The notes beneath the pieces are model-generated. The model ran no database searches and had not been told where the DNA came from. It was given only the letters and a program-made list of their open reading frames with translations. DNA of 64,000 nt, from positions 124,001-188,000 of the forward strand of contig LNES01000006.1 in assembly GCA_001464115.1 (NCBI GenBank). The letters are read 5' to 3'. Made by a program: the position numbers and the translations under genes. Below are positions 29,268 through 37,304 of this stretch, one piece after another (positions within the stretch are counted from its first letter, which is position 1; every line of letters begins with the position of its first letter). Source of the DNA: Chlamydiae bacterium Ga0074140. GTDB taxonomy: Bacteria; Chlamydiota; Chlamydiia; Chlamydiales; Rhabdochlamydiaceae.

Positions 29268-29645
29268 ATGTATAGAGGAAAACGTCAGATGCCCCGTAGG
29301 ACCGCCAAGACAATGGCAAAAGAGATTAATAGAAAAGGAGATGCCGAGGTGGTCTCTTCTAATATTGTCCCCCTTGCCCCCCCTCGTCCCCTACAGCCCC
29401 CAAAAAAGATCACCTATGCTGAAAAAGCTTTTAAGATGGAGGAGAGACGCCCAAAAGGCATAAAAGGACTCAAAAAAATACATAAACGGACAGGTCCAGG
29501 CAACTTTCCTCATGAATATTCGGCTCCTGCGCACGTCCATCCCGAGGGAGAGCGTTGGATTAAAACATTGAATACGCAGGACCGTGAGAACTCAAGGGTC
29601 TTTACGAAAAGAATGACGAAGCAAACCGGCCGGAAAAAGATCTAG
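29268..29645 (+). CDS. Small very basic protein of unknown function
   Basis: The 125-residue protein is rich in Lys and Arg (MYRGKRQMPRRTAKTMAKE, then repeats of KGIKGLKKIHKRTG, and RMTKQTGRKKI at the end) with a proline patch APPRPLQPPKK in the middle. A GAGG ribosome-binding site lies 6 bases before the ATG. No known domain is recognised. Nucleic-acid binding is possible from charge alone. Confidence 0.55.
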   Translation: MYRGKRQMPRRTAKTMAKEINRKGDAEVVSSNIVPLAPPRPLQPPKKITYAEKAFKMEERRPKGIKGLKKIHKRTGPGNFPHEYSAPAHVHPEGERWIKTLNTQDRENSRVFTKRMTKQTGRKKI

Positions 29646-29677
29646 ATCTTTGTCTGCCAGGTAGTTAAAATCTATTC

Positions 29678-30476
29678 ATGCGTATTGCCCACATTTCAGA
29701 TCTTCATTTTTCCAAGCTCTGCTTGAGCCCGCTCCAATTTTTTTCGAAGAGATGGCTGGGGAATCTCAATCTGCTCTGTTTTCGCCGCAAAGAGTTTGAT
29801 GTGCAGCAGCTCTCCCCTCTCCCCTCTCTGTTTAAGTCGCTGAAATGCAAAAGAGTTCCGTCTTGCTCAAGCTTTCGTCGAAAAGATACGCGCAGAAGGC
29901 ATTCAAGTTGTCGTTGTGCCCGGCAACCACGATCAGTATACGAAACGCGCTTACAAAAAGCAGATATTCTACAAATACTTCGCAAGCCCGCTAAAAGAAA
30001 AAGGCCTGATGGCGCAAGAGCTTCCGAACAAATGGCGGCTCATCGCGCTCGATAGTGCCATTGCGACCTCTCTCATCTCCTCACGTGGTTATTTTTCTCC
30101 AAAACTCGAGGAAGCGCTTGTCAAACTTCTCTCTGAACTGCCAAAAAATCAGCCGATTCTTCTCGTCAACCACTTTCCGTTTTTCCAAAGCCAGGGACCA
30201 AGAAAGGCTCTCACACGTAGCGAAGCCCTCCGCGCCATTCTCTCAAATGACGCGCGTATTAAACTCTACCTCCAGGGACACTCCCACATCCATACGATTG
30301 CAGATCTTCGTCCAAGCGGCCTTCCGATCATTCTGGATAGCGGAAGTGCGACACAACGAAAAGATGGTTCTTGGCATCTTCTCGACCTAAACGAAAAGAG
30401 TTGCGTGGTTGAACCCTTCCGCTGGACCGGTTCGACAGGATGGCGCGCTCAAGAAAAAATGGAGTTCCGCTTGTGA
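29678..30476 (+). pseudogene. Metallophosphoesterase, broken by an internal deletion and frameshift
   Basis: The first frame (from ATG 29678) reads MRIAHISDLHFSK, the D-x-H metal motif. Just after SLFKSLK (about 29845) the meaning shifts to another frame reading EFRLAQAFVEKIRAEGIQVVVVPGNHDQYTKRAY, the GNHD motif, through to LLVNHFPFF and LQGHSHIH and a stop at 30476. Between them the expected strand ending in GDxxT is missing, which suggests about 50 bases were lost and the frame moved. The remaining motifs are intact, so decay is recent. A second gene start at PGNHD (29916) would give an inactive half. Confidence 0.8.
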
Positions 30477-30895
30477 AAAGGGAAGAGCCTTGGTACAAAG
30501 AGGGTTTGCGCTTTGGCTGCACGCAGTGTGGGCAGTGTTGCACGGGTAGCCCGGGCTACGTCTGGATCGATGAAAAAGAGATCGCAGAGATGGCTAAATT
30601 TTTGAAAATCTCCGAAGAGGAGTTTGTGAAGAGATATACACGTAGAATCGACTCTCGCCTCTCCCTTTTAGAGCACCCCAAAACATACGATTGCGTCTTC
30701 TTAAAAGAGAAAAAATGCGGCTTGTATGGCTCTCGCCCCAAGCAGTGCCGCACCTTCCCTTGGTGGCCAGAAAATCTTGCTTCAAAACAGGCGTGGGCAG
30801 AAACCGCAGAACGGTGCGAAGGGATCAATCATAAAGATGCTCCCCTCATTACTCTCGGAGAAATTGAAAGACAGCGCAAAATGACTGATGATTAG
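30473..30895 (+). CDS. YkgJ/UPF0153-family cysteine-cluster protein
   Basis: The 140-residue protein has the clustered cysteines FGCTQCGQCC at about 14-23 and later YDCVFLKEKKCGLYGSRPKQCRTFPWWP, the pattern of the putative zinc/iron-chelating CxxCxxCC family. The open frame begins at ATG 30440, but GTG 30473 has GGAG eight bases upstream and overlaps the previous stop as GTGA. The function is not known. The 3' end overlaps the phosphohexomutase start by 8 bp. Confidence 0.8.
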   Translation: MKREEPWYKEGLRFGCTQCGQCCTGSPGYVWIDEKEIAEMAKFLKISEEEFVKRYTRRIDSRLSLLEHPKTYDCVFLKEKKCGLYGSRPKQCRTFPWWPENLASKQAWAETAERCEGINHKDAPLITLGEIERQRKMTDD

Positions 30896-32624
30896 TATCA
30901 ATCCAAAGATTCAAGCTTGGCTCGAGGGCCCTTACGACGAGAAGACAAAAGAGGAGATCCGCTCTCTTCTAAAAAATAATCCCAAGAAACTCGACGATGC
31001 ATTTTTTGCTGATCTCGAATTTGGTACTGGTGGGCTGCGCGGGCTCATGGGAGTTGGAACGAATCGTTTCAATGTCTACACCGTCAGACAAACAACGCAA
31101 GGTCTTGCAAACTACCTTCTCAAGCAAAAAGCTCCCCTCCGCGTCGTCATCGGCTACGACTCTCGACACAACTCTCGCCTTTTTGCGGAAGAGACCGCTC
31201 GTGTGCTCGCCGGTAATGGTATCTCTGTTCTTTTATTGAAAGAGCTTCGCCCGACTCCCTATGTATCCTTTGCCGTGAGAGCGAAAAAATGCCTCTGCGG
31301 CATCATGATCACTGCCTCTCACAACCCTGCCGAGTACAACGGCTACAAGGTCTTTTGGAGCGATGGCGCTCAGGTCGTTCCGCCTCATGACACCGGCATC
31401 ATGAATGAGGTAAAATCGGTTAAAGATATTCGCCAGGTAAAGCTATCGGAGTTAAATTCAAAACTGATTGAAACTGTCGATGAGGGACTCGACCAAGACT
31501 ACCTAGATGCGATACGCCCTTTGGAGTTTTTCCCAGAGCAGAACCGTACACACGGTAAAAAACTGAAGATCTGCTATACCCCACTTCACGGCACCGGGCA
31601 AACCATCGTCCCTAAGGCGCTTATCGATTGGGGATTCTCTTCGATTGCCTACGTCGAAGAGCAGATCAAGCCAGATGGGAGTTTTCCAACCGTTAAATTT
31701 CCTAATCCCGAATTTAAAGAGACCCTAACCCTCGGGATCGCGCTCTTAAAGAAAAGTGGAGGAGACATCCTCATCGCTAACGACCCCGATGCAGATCGAA
31801 CGGGGCTTGTCGTTACCCACAAAGGAGAGCCTGTCATTCTCAACGGCAATGAGATCGGCGCACTCTGCACACACTTCATCTGCGAAACACTCAAAAAACA
31901 GCACAAACTTCCGAAAAATGGAGCCTTTGTCACCACGATCGTCTCCACAGAACTGATCAAAGCGATTGCCAGCACTTATGGCTCTCTCTGCATTGAAGTG
32001 CTCACCGGCTTCAAATATATCGGCGAAAAGATCCACGAGTGGGAACAATCACCGAACAGCCCTCAATTTCTTTTCGGTGCGGAGGAGTCTTACGGCTATC
32101 TTCTCGGAACTGTCTCACGAGATAAGGACGCGATGATCAGCTCTTGTCTGATCTCCGAGATGGCGCTCGACGCAAAACTGCAGAACATGACACTTGTCGA
32201 TCGTCTCCATGCTCTTTACAAACAGCATGGACTCTTCCGTGAGAGACAGTACTCTGCCGACTTCGCCTCTGGAAAAGAGGAGATGAAACAGGTTGAGACG
32301 ATCATGGGAAATTTAAGAAAAAATCCTCCCGAACAGATCGCCGGTCAAAATGTCATCCTCGTCGAAGATTACCTCACGCGCACCCGCAAAGATCTCGTCA
32401 CACAAAAAGAAACACCCCTCACCCTCCCAAAATCCAACGTCCTCCTCTTCCGCCTTGCTGATGAGAGCAAACTCATCCTTCGCCCCTCTGGTACCGAACC
32501 CAAAATCAAGCTCTACTGCAGCGTAAGATTGAAGAAATTCTCCTCAATAGAAGAGGGAATTACAACCTGCGAAAAGCAGCTCGATACACTCATCGCCAGC
32601 TTTAAGCAGATAGCAGGAATTTAG
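30888..32624 (+). CDS. Phosphoglucomutase/phosphomannomutase
   Basis: The 578-residue protein belongs to the alpha-D-phosphohexomutase family. The phosphoserine loop TASHNPAEYNGYK is near 145, the magnesium loop NDPDADRTG near 300, the sugar loop GAEESYGY near 390 and the phosphate loop RPSGTEPKIKLY near 535. The large size and the N-terminal LDDAFFADLEFGTGGLRG match the PGM2-like group. It links hexose 1- and 6-phosphates in glycogen or sugar-nucleotide metabolism. Confidence 0.93.
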   Translation: MISINPKIQAWLEGPYDEKTKEEIRSLLKNNPKKLDDAFFADLEFGTGGLRGLMGVGTNRFNVYTVRQTTQGLANYLLKQKAPLRVVIGYDSRHNSRLFAEETARVLAGNGISVLLLKELRPTPYVSFAVRAKKCLCGIMITASHNPAEYNGYKVFWSDGAQVVPPHDTGIMNEVKSVKDIRQVKLSELNSKLIETVDEGLDQDYLDAIRPLEFFPEQNRTHGKKLKICYTPLHGTGQTIVPKALIDWGFSSIAYVEEQIKPDGSFPTVKFPNPEFKETLTLGIALLKKSGGDILIANDPDADRTGLVVTHKGEPVILNGNEIGALCTHFICETLKKQHKLPKNGAFVTTIVSTELIKAIASTYGSLCIEVLTGFKYIGEKIHEWEQSPNSPQFLFGAEESYGYLLGTVSRDKDAMISSCLISEMALDAKLQNMTLVDRLHALYKQHGLFRERQYSADFASGKEEMKQVETIMGNLRKNPPEQIAGQNVILVEDYLTRTRKDLVTQKETPLTLPKSNVLLFRLADESKLILRPSGTEPKIKLYCSVRLKKFSSIEEGITTCEKQLDTLIASFKQIAGI

Positions 32625-33529
32625 TTTCTCACAAGCTGTTGCGGATTAAATACAAGGTCCTTGATGCGGGGATAATCTTCTCGCTTGCGAATATCGCCTA
32701 CAACCTCTCTTAGGTTTGTCTCATCCAAACCCTTATCCCAGTGCTCGCTGAACGAAACTTTAGGAACCCAAGCAATCCCATCGGAATCAACAAACAGATA
32801 ATTGCCTTTGCGACTAGAGCCCTTTTTAAACTCCAACTTTTCTCGCAAGACAGGATCCCGTATCGTCGATGAAAGCTTTTGTTGAAAAGTCTCAAACTCC
32901 TCTTCAGAAATTTGGTAGATTTCTCGATTTTTGTACCCCAATGGCCCGATCGGCATAAATTGAAAAAACTGCCATTTGGAAATGAGAACTTTTTGCGCAA
33001 TGCTCTCTGGAAGTGCATATAAGGTATCGAGATTCAATCGATGTACGACTGTGTTGATGCAAATTTTCGCATTCTTGGAGCGTAGCAATTCCAGGATCTG
33101 CATCTGCTCCTCGAAAATACCCCTCCTCATCGTACGAAATTGAGAGATCACCTCGCTATTTGGACCATCTAGAGGAATTCCGATTAAGTCGACAAGCTCT
33201 GCCAGGCGTTTTGCATCGATCTTATCAACTTTTACCCTCTTGAAAAACACCGATTGCGCCTGCTGCAAAAGGGGCGTCCCCACCGTATCCAATTTGATAC
33301 AAAAGTCCCTCTCTTTGATCCCCTCCAACAGTTCCAGAATATGCGGATATGTTAACGGATCCCCCCCTCCAAGGGTGACTTTGAAGACTCCAAATGGGCG
33401 CATGTAATCTAAAAAATCCAAGATATGTGCAGGATCAAGAAACCCCTTTCCAAAATGGTTATAACAGCCAGGGCAGCTGACAAAACACCCAGCGCCGATG
33501 TTTAGATTAAGGCTGAGTTGCTCTCTCAT
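32621..33529 (-). CDS. Radical SAM enzyme of a putative RiPP locus
   Basis: The 302-residue enzyme has the radical SAM cluster C15-x3-C19-x2-C22 (GAGCFVSCPGCYNHFGKG) that binds 4Fe-4S, followed by the SAM-side GGGDPLTYP (about 54-62). There is no cysteine-rich SPASM or twitch tail; the later cysteines (FCIKLDT, KICINTV) are isolated, so only one cluster is expected. The overall layout resembles short peptide-modifying or anaerobic-activase-type radical SAM enzymes. It is last in an operon with the precursor-like gene and a HIT-like gene; the upstream gene ends at its ATG (ATGA). The 3' end overlaps the convergent phosphohexomutase by 4 bp. Confidence 0.85.
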   Translation of the reverse strand: MREQLSLNLNIGAGCFVSCPGCYNHFGKGFLDPAHILDFLDYMRPFGVFKVTLGGGDPLTYPHILELLEGIKERDFCIKLDTVGTPLLQQAQSVFFKRVKVDKIDAKRLAELVDLIGIPLDGPNSEVISQFRTMRRGIFEEQMQILELLRSKNAKICINTVVHRLNLDTLYALPESIAQKVLISKWQFFQFMPIGPLGYKNREIYQISEEEFETFQQKLSSTIRDPVLREKLEFKKGSSRKGNYLFVDSDGIAWVPKVSFSEHWDKGLDETNLREVVGDIRKREDYPRIKDLVFNPQQLVRN

Positions 33530-34149
33530 GAAAACTGTTGCTGCAAGATCTCGCGCAGCTGGTTATCACGCGCTAAAAGATTGGTGTCGGCGAGATAGGA
33601 CTTTAACCGATTATTGAACGTTAAAATCTTCTCCTTCTCCTCCGCGAATTTAAAACTATTTAAGTAACTCCTGAGCGGGAGCTGCCCAATGTGGTGCTGA
33701 CGTATATCGTAGTTGTAAATGGGAAGCAGCCAGTAGTGAATGTCGTAGGCCCTACGCCGCTTCTCTTCGTAGTACATATGGATATGCTCTATTCCCAAAA
33801 CCTCGCGCATCCCCCTTCTAATCTCGCGAATGATGAAAGCCGTGCGCAGATGATCCACCTCCTCCATCTCATCGAGAGACCGCTCGCACGTTTTGGGATG
33901 AACAATGTAAAATCCGGGAATCGGATAAGTAGAGTCTTGCCTCACAGTGATCCCGGCGTTCTGATAAATTGGCTTTAACCGCTCATCCAAAAGATCCTCA
34001 TGCCGTTCAAGAAATTCGCCTCTAGGCATATAGGTAGAAACCAGAAAGCAGCGGTAGCCCTTGGGCTCACCCATGAAATCAAGAAAGCGAAGATCTTCCG
34101 GAGGCGCAGGAAGCTCCGAGAGATCCGCTACGTCTAGATAATCAATCAT
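33526..34149 (-). CDS. HIT-like protein of unknown function in the RiPP operon
   Basis: The 207-residue protein is not recognised with certainty. Its middle reads PIPGFYIVHPKTCERSLDEM and then IEHIHMYYEEKRRRAYDIHYWLLPIYNYD, the order of motifs in HIT-superfamily hydrolases and transferases (PGHxLVxPK ... HxHxH). The histidine triad is degenerate: only the His in YDIHYW is clear. It might bind a nucleotide or the leader peptide. It lies 9 bp after the precursor gene and overlaps the radical SAM start, so all three are co-expressed. Confidence 0.6.
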   Translation of the reverse strand: MIDYLDVADLSELPAPPEDLRFLDFMGEPKGYRCFLVSTYMPRGEFLERHEDLLDERLKPIYQNAGITVRQDSTYPIPGFYIVHPKTCERSLDEMEEVDHLRTAFIIREIRRGMREVLGIEHIHMYYEEKRRRAYDIHYWLLPIYNYDIRQHHIGQLPLRSYLNSFKFAEEKEKILTFNNRLKSYLADTNLLARDNQLREILQQQFS

Positions 34150-34158
34150 GGTTCGAAA

Positions 34159-34467
34159 TTACGATGTTCCTCTGCATGAGCTTGAGCAGTCATGGTATCC
34201 CTTAAGAGCTTCTTGTTTTGCTCCCCCAACCATTCTCATCGTGTCTTCTTCGGATAACTCCTCATGCTCTGAGGGCAAAAGGTAGTAGTAGGTGTCCTTT
34301 TGTTTTTCTAGGAACTTCACATGCATTCCTGGAGGAACGTCTAAGCCTTCCTGCTTAAGCGTTGCCTCAGGATGGTCGATCAGACGCTTCCTAAATGCTT
34401 TATCTTTCTGTGCTTTTTTGAGCACATGAATAACTTTCTCTTTTTTCTTGTGATTCTTTTTATCCAT
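34159..34467 (-). CDS. RiPP precursor peptide with nitrile-hydratase-like (NHLP) leader
   Basis: The 102-residue peptide has the NHLP leader layout: a helical lysine-rich start, AFRKRLIDHPEATLKQEGL (24-42), VPPGMHVKFLEKQKDTYYYL (44-63) and LSEEDTMRMVGG ending in Gly81-Gly82. Cleavage after Gly82 would release a 20-residue core that contains GYHDCSSSCRGTS, with Cys94 and Cys98 as the likely modified residues. Nitrile hydratase itself is excluded: no catalytic CTLCSC and far too short. It is first in an operon with the HIT-like and radical SAM genes. AAGGGG precedes the ATG on the minus strand. Confidence 0.82.
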   Translation of the reverse strand: MDKKNHKKKEKVIHVLKKAQKDKAFRKRLIDHPEATLKQEGLDVPPGMHVKFLEKQKDTYYYLLPSEHEELSEEDTMRMVGGAKQEALKGYHDCSSSCRGTS

Positions 34468-34533
34468 ACAGACCCCTTGTTGATCTTCCTCTACTTCGCA
34501 CCCCTCCTAATTCTTGTCAATTTTTTCTTGATC

Positions 34534-34554
34534 GGTAATTCTGCCTATATTACC
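34534..34554. promoter_or_regulatory. Palindrome GGTAAT-N9-ATTACC in the divergent spacer, candidate operator
   Basis: The only clear dyad in the 111-bp spacer between the two RiPP arms. It sits closer to the plus-strand arm, whose ATG is 25 bases away. The opposite strand has a TTGACA (34504-34530 region) usable by the precursor arm. A shared regulator is possible; no regulator gene lies next to it. Confidence 0.4.
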
Positions 34555-34578
34555 AGACATCATAAGAACGGGTGACGC

Positions 34579-35604
34579 ATGAGAAGTCTTGAAGATTTTC
34601 TGGAGCAGTTGCTTCCACGGATTCATGATGTTTTCATCCAATCTGACGAACTGCATAAGTGGGAATTGTTTAAGCGCGCCTTCCCCTCCACTTTTTGTAC
34701 CCCTGGGCTTTTTCTGGAATGTCCACTTAATGGGAAAAAGAAGTGGATCGATCTCAGCATTAAAATCGACCCTCTCTCTTCGCTCTTCCCACAATCCGTG
34801 AGCTGTTTGCGGGAAGCTTTTTCTGATAGAAACGAGTGGAAAAAGTGTCTGGATTATTTAGAAAAGACCCGCCTAAAAACTGGCTATTTTGGAATAGAGC
34901 TAGATATCGGAAGTGGGAAAGGACAGCTTCCGAGTCCCAATCTTTTTATTTGCACTGAAGATTTCCAAAAAGAAGGACTCTCTCGATTTGCACGAGGAGC
35001 TTTTCTGGCAATCAATGAGAAACAACTCTCTTCACAGATGCGTGCGAACATCGATCAATATGTGAACGTTTGCGCTTCAATGGAAGATGAAATTTTTGCC
35101 TGCGGGTTTATGCTGGCAAGATCCACCGAAGGCGTGCGCTTCCACTCCTCGATCCATTCTCCATCCAACCTCGGCGGGCTCGAAGAGCGCATCCGATTGA
35201 TTGGATATTCTCCCTCTGTAAAACCTCTGATCGATCTTTTAAAAAAAATTCCCCCAATAGCCCTTCAAAAACTGGGGCTCTCCTTCGACATCGGGAACGA
35301 GATCGGACCCAAGATAGGCATCGAACGATTTGGATCTGGTGGTCAGCCCACACGAGAGGAGTGGGGTCCTCTTCTTGCCCTTCTAGTTCACGAGGGAATG
35401 GCATCACCAGAAACCGTCGAGGCGTGTTTAAACTGGGCAGGAGGTAGTCGCAAAAAGGAGAACGAGGAGACCTACTCCCTTTTTGTTCGTACAATCAGCC
35501 ACATGAAGCTAACTTTCGATCCTCAAACGGGCCTAACAGCCAAAATATACCTGCGCGTCATCCACAAAGCGATTCCTTCAGCACCACTAACTCTTGATGG
35601 ATAA
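34579..35604 (+). CDS. Unknown protein, first gene of the MNIO arm of the RiPP locus
   Basis: The 341-residue soluble protein has no recognised family. Visible features are LFLECPLNGKKKWIDLSIKIDPL (about 45-75), FGIELDIGSGKGQLPSPNLFIC (about 98-120) and SFDIGNEIGPKIGIERFGSGGQPTREEW (about 235-262), alternating strands with glycine turns. Three pieces repeat a pattern x-I-x-L/D-I-G, which suggests a duplicated beta-rich fold. It precedes the DUF692 gene by 24 bp and faces the precursor gene across the divergent spacer, so a role in binding or modifying the peptide is inferred only from position. Confidence 0.6.
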   Translation: MRSLEDFLEQLLPRIHDVFIQSDELHKWELFKRAFPSTFCTPGLFLECPLNGKKKWIDLSIKIDPLSSLFPQSVSCLREAFSDRNEWKKCLDYLEKTRLKTGYFGIELDIGSGKGQLPSPNLFICTEDFQKEGLSRFARGAFLAINEKQLSSQMRANIDQYVNVCASMEDEIFACGFMLARSTEGVRFHSSIHSPSNLGGLEERIRLIGYSPSVKPLIDLLKKIPPIALQKLGLSFDIGNEIGPKIGIERFGSGGQPTREEWGPLLALLVHEGMASPETVEACLNWAGGSRKKENEETYSLFVRTISHMKLTFDPQTGLTAKIYLRVIHKAIPSAPLTLDG

Positions 35605-35628
35605 TCTAGCATCGACTAACAAAAGATC

Positions 35629-36453
35629 ATGAAAACGATTCCAAACTTGGGCATCGGTATCGGGCTAAGAGATGTTCATGTCGAGCACATCCTAACCCAT
35701 TTTCCAGAGGTCGACTGGTTTGAGATCATCAGCGAAAATTTCATGCAGAGCAAGAGGAGCCTACAAACACTTGAAAAGATTCTTGATCGGTATACTGTGG
35801 TTCAACACGGAGTATCCCTCTCCATCGGAAGCGCAGATCCACTCGACTTTACCTATCTCAAAAACTTAAAAAAACTCGCTCTAAAAACCAAAACGCCCTG
35901 GATCTCCGATCACCTGAGCTGGGGACGCCTTGCGGGCGCACATTATCACGACCTTCTTCCTCTTCCTTATACGCAAAACGTGATCGACTACGTTGCGGAT
36001 CGTGCGCGCATCGTTCAAGACTATTTAGAAATTCCTTTTGCTCTTGAAAACATCTCTTCATACGCAGCATCAAAACAGAACGAGATGCCCGAATGGGAGT
36101 TTTACGCTGCGGTGATCGAAAAATCCGGCGTCCACATGATGTTAGACGTCAATAACATCTATGTCTCCTCGCGAAATCATGGATTCGATCCAAAGGAGTA
36201 CTACCAGAACATCCCCTTGAATCGTGTGATTCAGATGCACCTTGCTGGCCACACAGACCTCGGAACAGTTGTAATCGATTCCCATAACTGCCCAGTTCGC
36301 AATGAGGTTTGGGATCTTTATGCAGAGATCTACGCGAAGACCGACGGTATTTCTACCCTCCTAGAATGGGATACAGACTATGTGAGCTTTGAGGAGACGC
36401 ATAAAGAGGCTCTTAAGGCAAAAGAGTTTCAAAAATCATTGGCCACTCGATGA
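35629..36453 (+). CDS. DUF692 multinuclear non-haem iron oxidase (MNIO, BufB/MbnB-like)
   Basis: The 274-residue enzyme is a clear DUF692 TIM barrel: GIGIGLRD (8-15), SENF (35-38), His60 in VQHGVSL, SDHLSWG (93-99), LENISSY, LDVNNIYVSSRNHGFDP, QMHLAGH, DSHNCPV and LLEWDTDY. The acidic and histidine residues bind two or three irons. Characterised members (MbnB, TglH and bufferin enzymes) oxidise cysteine side chains in a peptide, giving oxazolone/thioamide or related products. The 3' end overlaps its partner gene by 4 bp. Confidence 0.92.
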   Translation: MKTIPNLGIGIGLRDVHVEHILTHFPEVDWFEIISENFMQSKRSLQTLEKILDRYTVVQHGVSLSIGSADPLDFTYLKNLKKLALKTKTPWISDHLSWGRLAGAHYHDLLPLPYTQNVIDYVADRARIVQDYLEIPFALENISSYAASKQNEMPEWEFYAAVIEKSGVHMMLDVNNIYVSSRNHGFDPKEYYQNIPLNRVIQMHLAGHTDLGTVVIDSHNCPVRNEVWDLYAEIYAKTDGISTLLEWDTDYVSFEETHKEALKAKEFQKSLATR

Positions 36454-37289
36454 AAGAGCCCTCTCCCCCATTTGAACTTTTAAATTGGCAAACCTGGTTC
36501 ATAGAGATGATCACGCATGAGCCAAAAACTTCGATGAATGAGTGCATGCAGAGTCCCACGCGCTTCCCCTCCGCAAAAACAAATGTCTTAGAATATAACC
36601 AGCTCTCCTCTTCTCAACGCATGGAGATCTACTGCAGAGATTACTGGTGCCGGCTGACCTCTATTCTCTCAGAAAATTTTCCTTTTGTGCTACGCCTGGT
36701 AAGCGAAAAAACTTTCTACTCTTCAATCGCGATTCCCTATCTAAAAATGCATCCCCATCACGACCCGTCCCTCGGACAACTCGGCGCTTCGCTTCCCCTT
36801 TGGATCGAAAAAAATTATAGAGGAGCAGAAAAAGAGTTAATTTGCGCGGCAGGGTATATCGATCATGCTTATAGGACTATTTTTTCGCTTCCTCGCCTGT
36901 CTTCTGGGGCGAAAGATTCTAGATCTCTTTACCTTCAACCATTTGTCCTACTGCTGAACACTTCAGGAGATCTTCTTCTCCTCAGGGAAAATTTACTAAA
37001 GGAAAAGCCCGCCCACTGGGAATCCAACCCGCGCCCCCGTGTTGATGATCAGCCCCACTACTTCATGCTCTTCCGCGATCCTCAAGATCTGCTCTTCACA
37101 CAAGAAATTTCTCACGCCCACTTTATGCTTTTAAGCGCCTTTCAAAAGGGGCTGTCTTATGAACATACGCATCTGTTTTTCAGAAACAAATGCCACCCCT
37201 CTCTTGTCGATCTTCTCTCGATCCAAGAGACACTAGATGAATGGAACGCTTTGGAGCTTTTCACCGACGAAAAATATGAGCAGGCATAA
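36450..37289 (+). CDS. DUF2063-type partner protein (BufC/MbnC-like)
   Basis: The 279-residue protein has the DUF2063 helical N-terminal pattern: FEXLNWQTWF-like start, NQLSSSQRMEIYCRDYWCRLTSILSENFPFVLRLVSEKTF (about 52-92) and then Gly/Leu-rich GQLGASLPLWIEKN. Such proteins bind the leader and form a complex with the adjacent DUF692 enzyme. The ATGA overlap with DUF692 supports 1:1 production. The C-terminal part (about 170-279) is the more variable domain of the family. Confidence 0.85.
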   Translation: MKEPSPPFELLNWQTWFIEMITHEPKTSMNECMQSPTRFPSAKTNVLEYNQLSSSQRMEIYCRDYWCRLTSILSENFPFVLRLVSEKTFYSSIAIPYLKMHPHHDPSLGQLGASLPLWIEKNYRGAEKELICAAGYIDHAYRTIFSLPRLSSGAKDSRSLYLQPFVLLLNTSGDLLLLRENLLKEKPAHWESNPRPRVDDQPHYFMLFRDPQDLLFTQEISHAHFMLLSAFQKGLSYEHTHLFFRNKCHPSLVDLLSIQETLDEWNALELFTDEKYEQA

Positions 37290-37304
37290 TACAATTTAAA
37301 AACC

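Noticed and set aside
29916..30476. Separate 186-codon metallophosphoesterase starting at PGNHD
   Set aside because: Upstream in the same frame the sequence continues the expected conserved strand (EFRLAQAFVEKIRAEGIQ), so the start is an artefact of a broken gene.
34159..34467. Annotation as nitrile hydratase alpha subunit because of the leader
   Set aside because: Only the NHLP-leader portion matches; the metal-binding CTLCSC motif and the length are missing.
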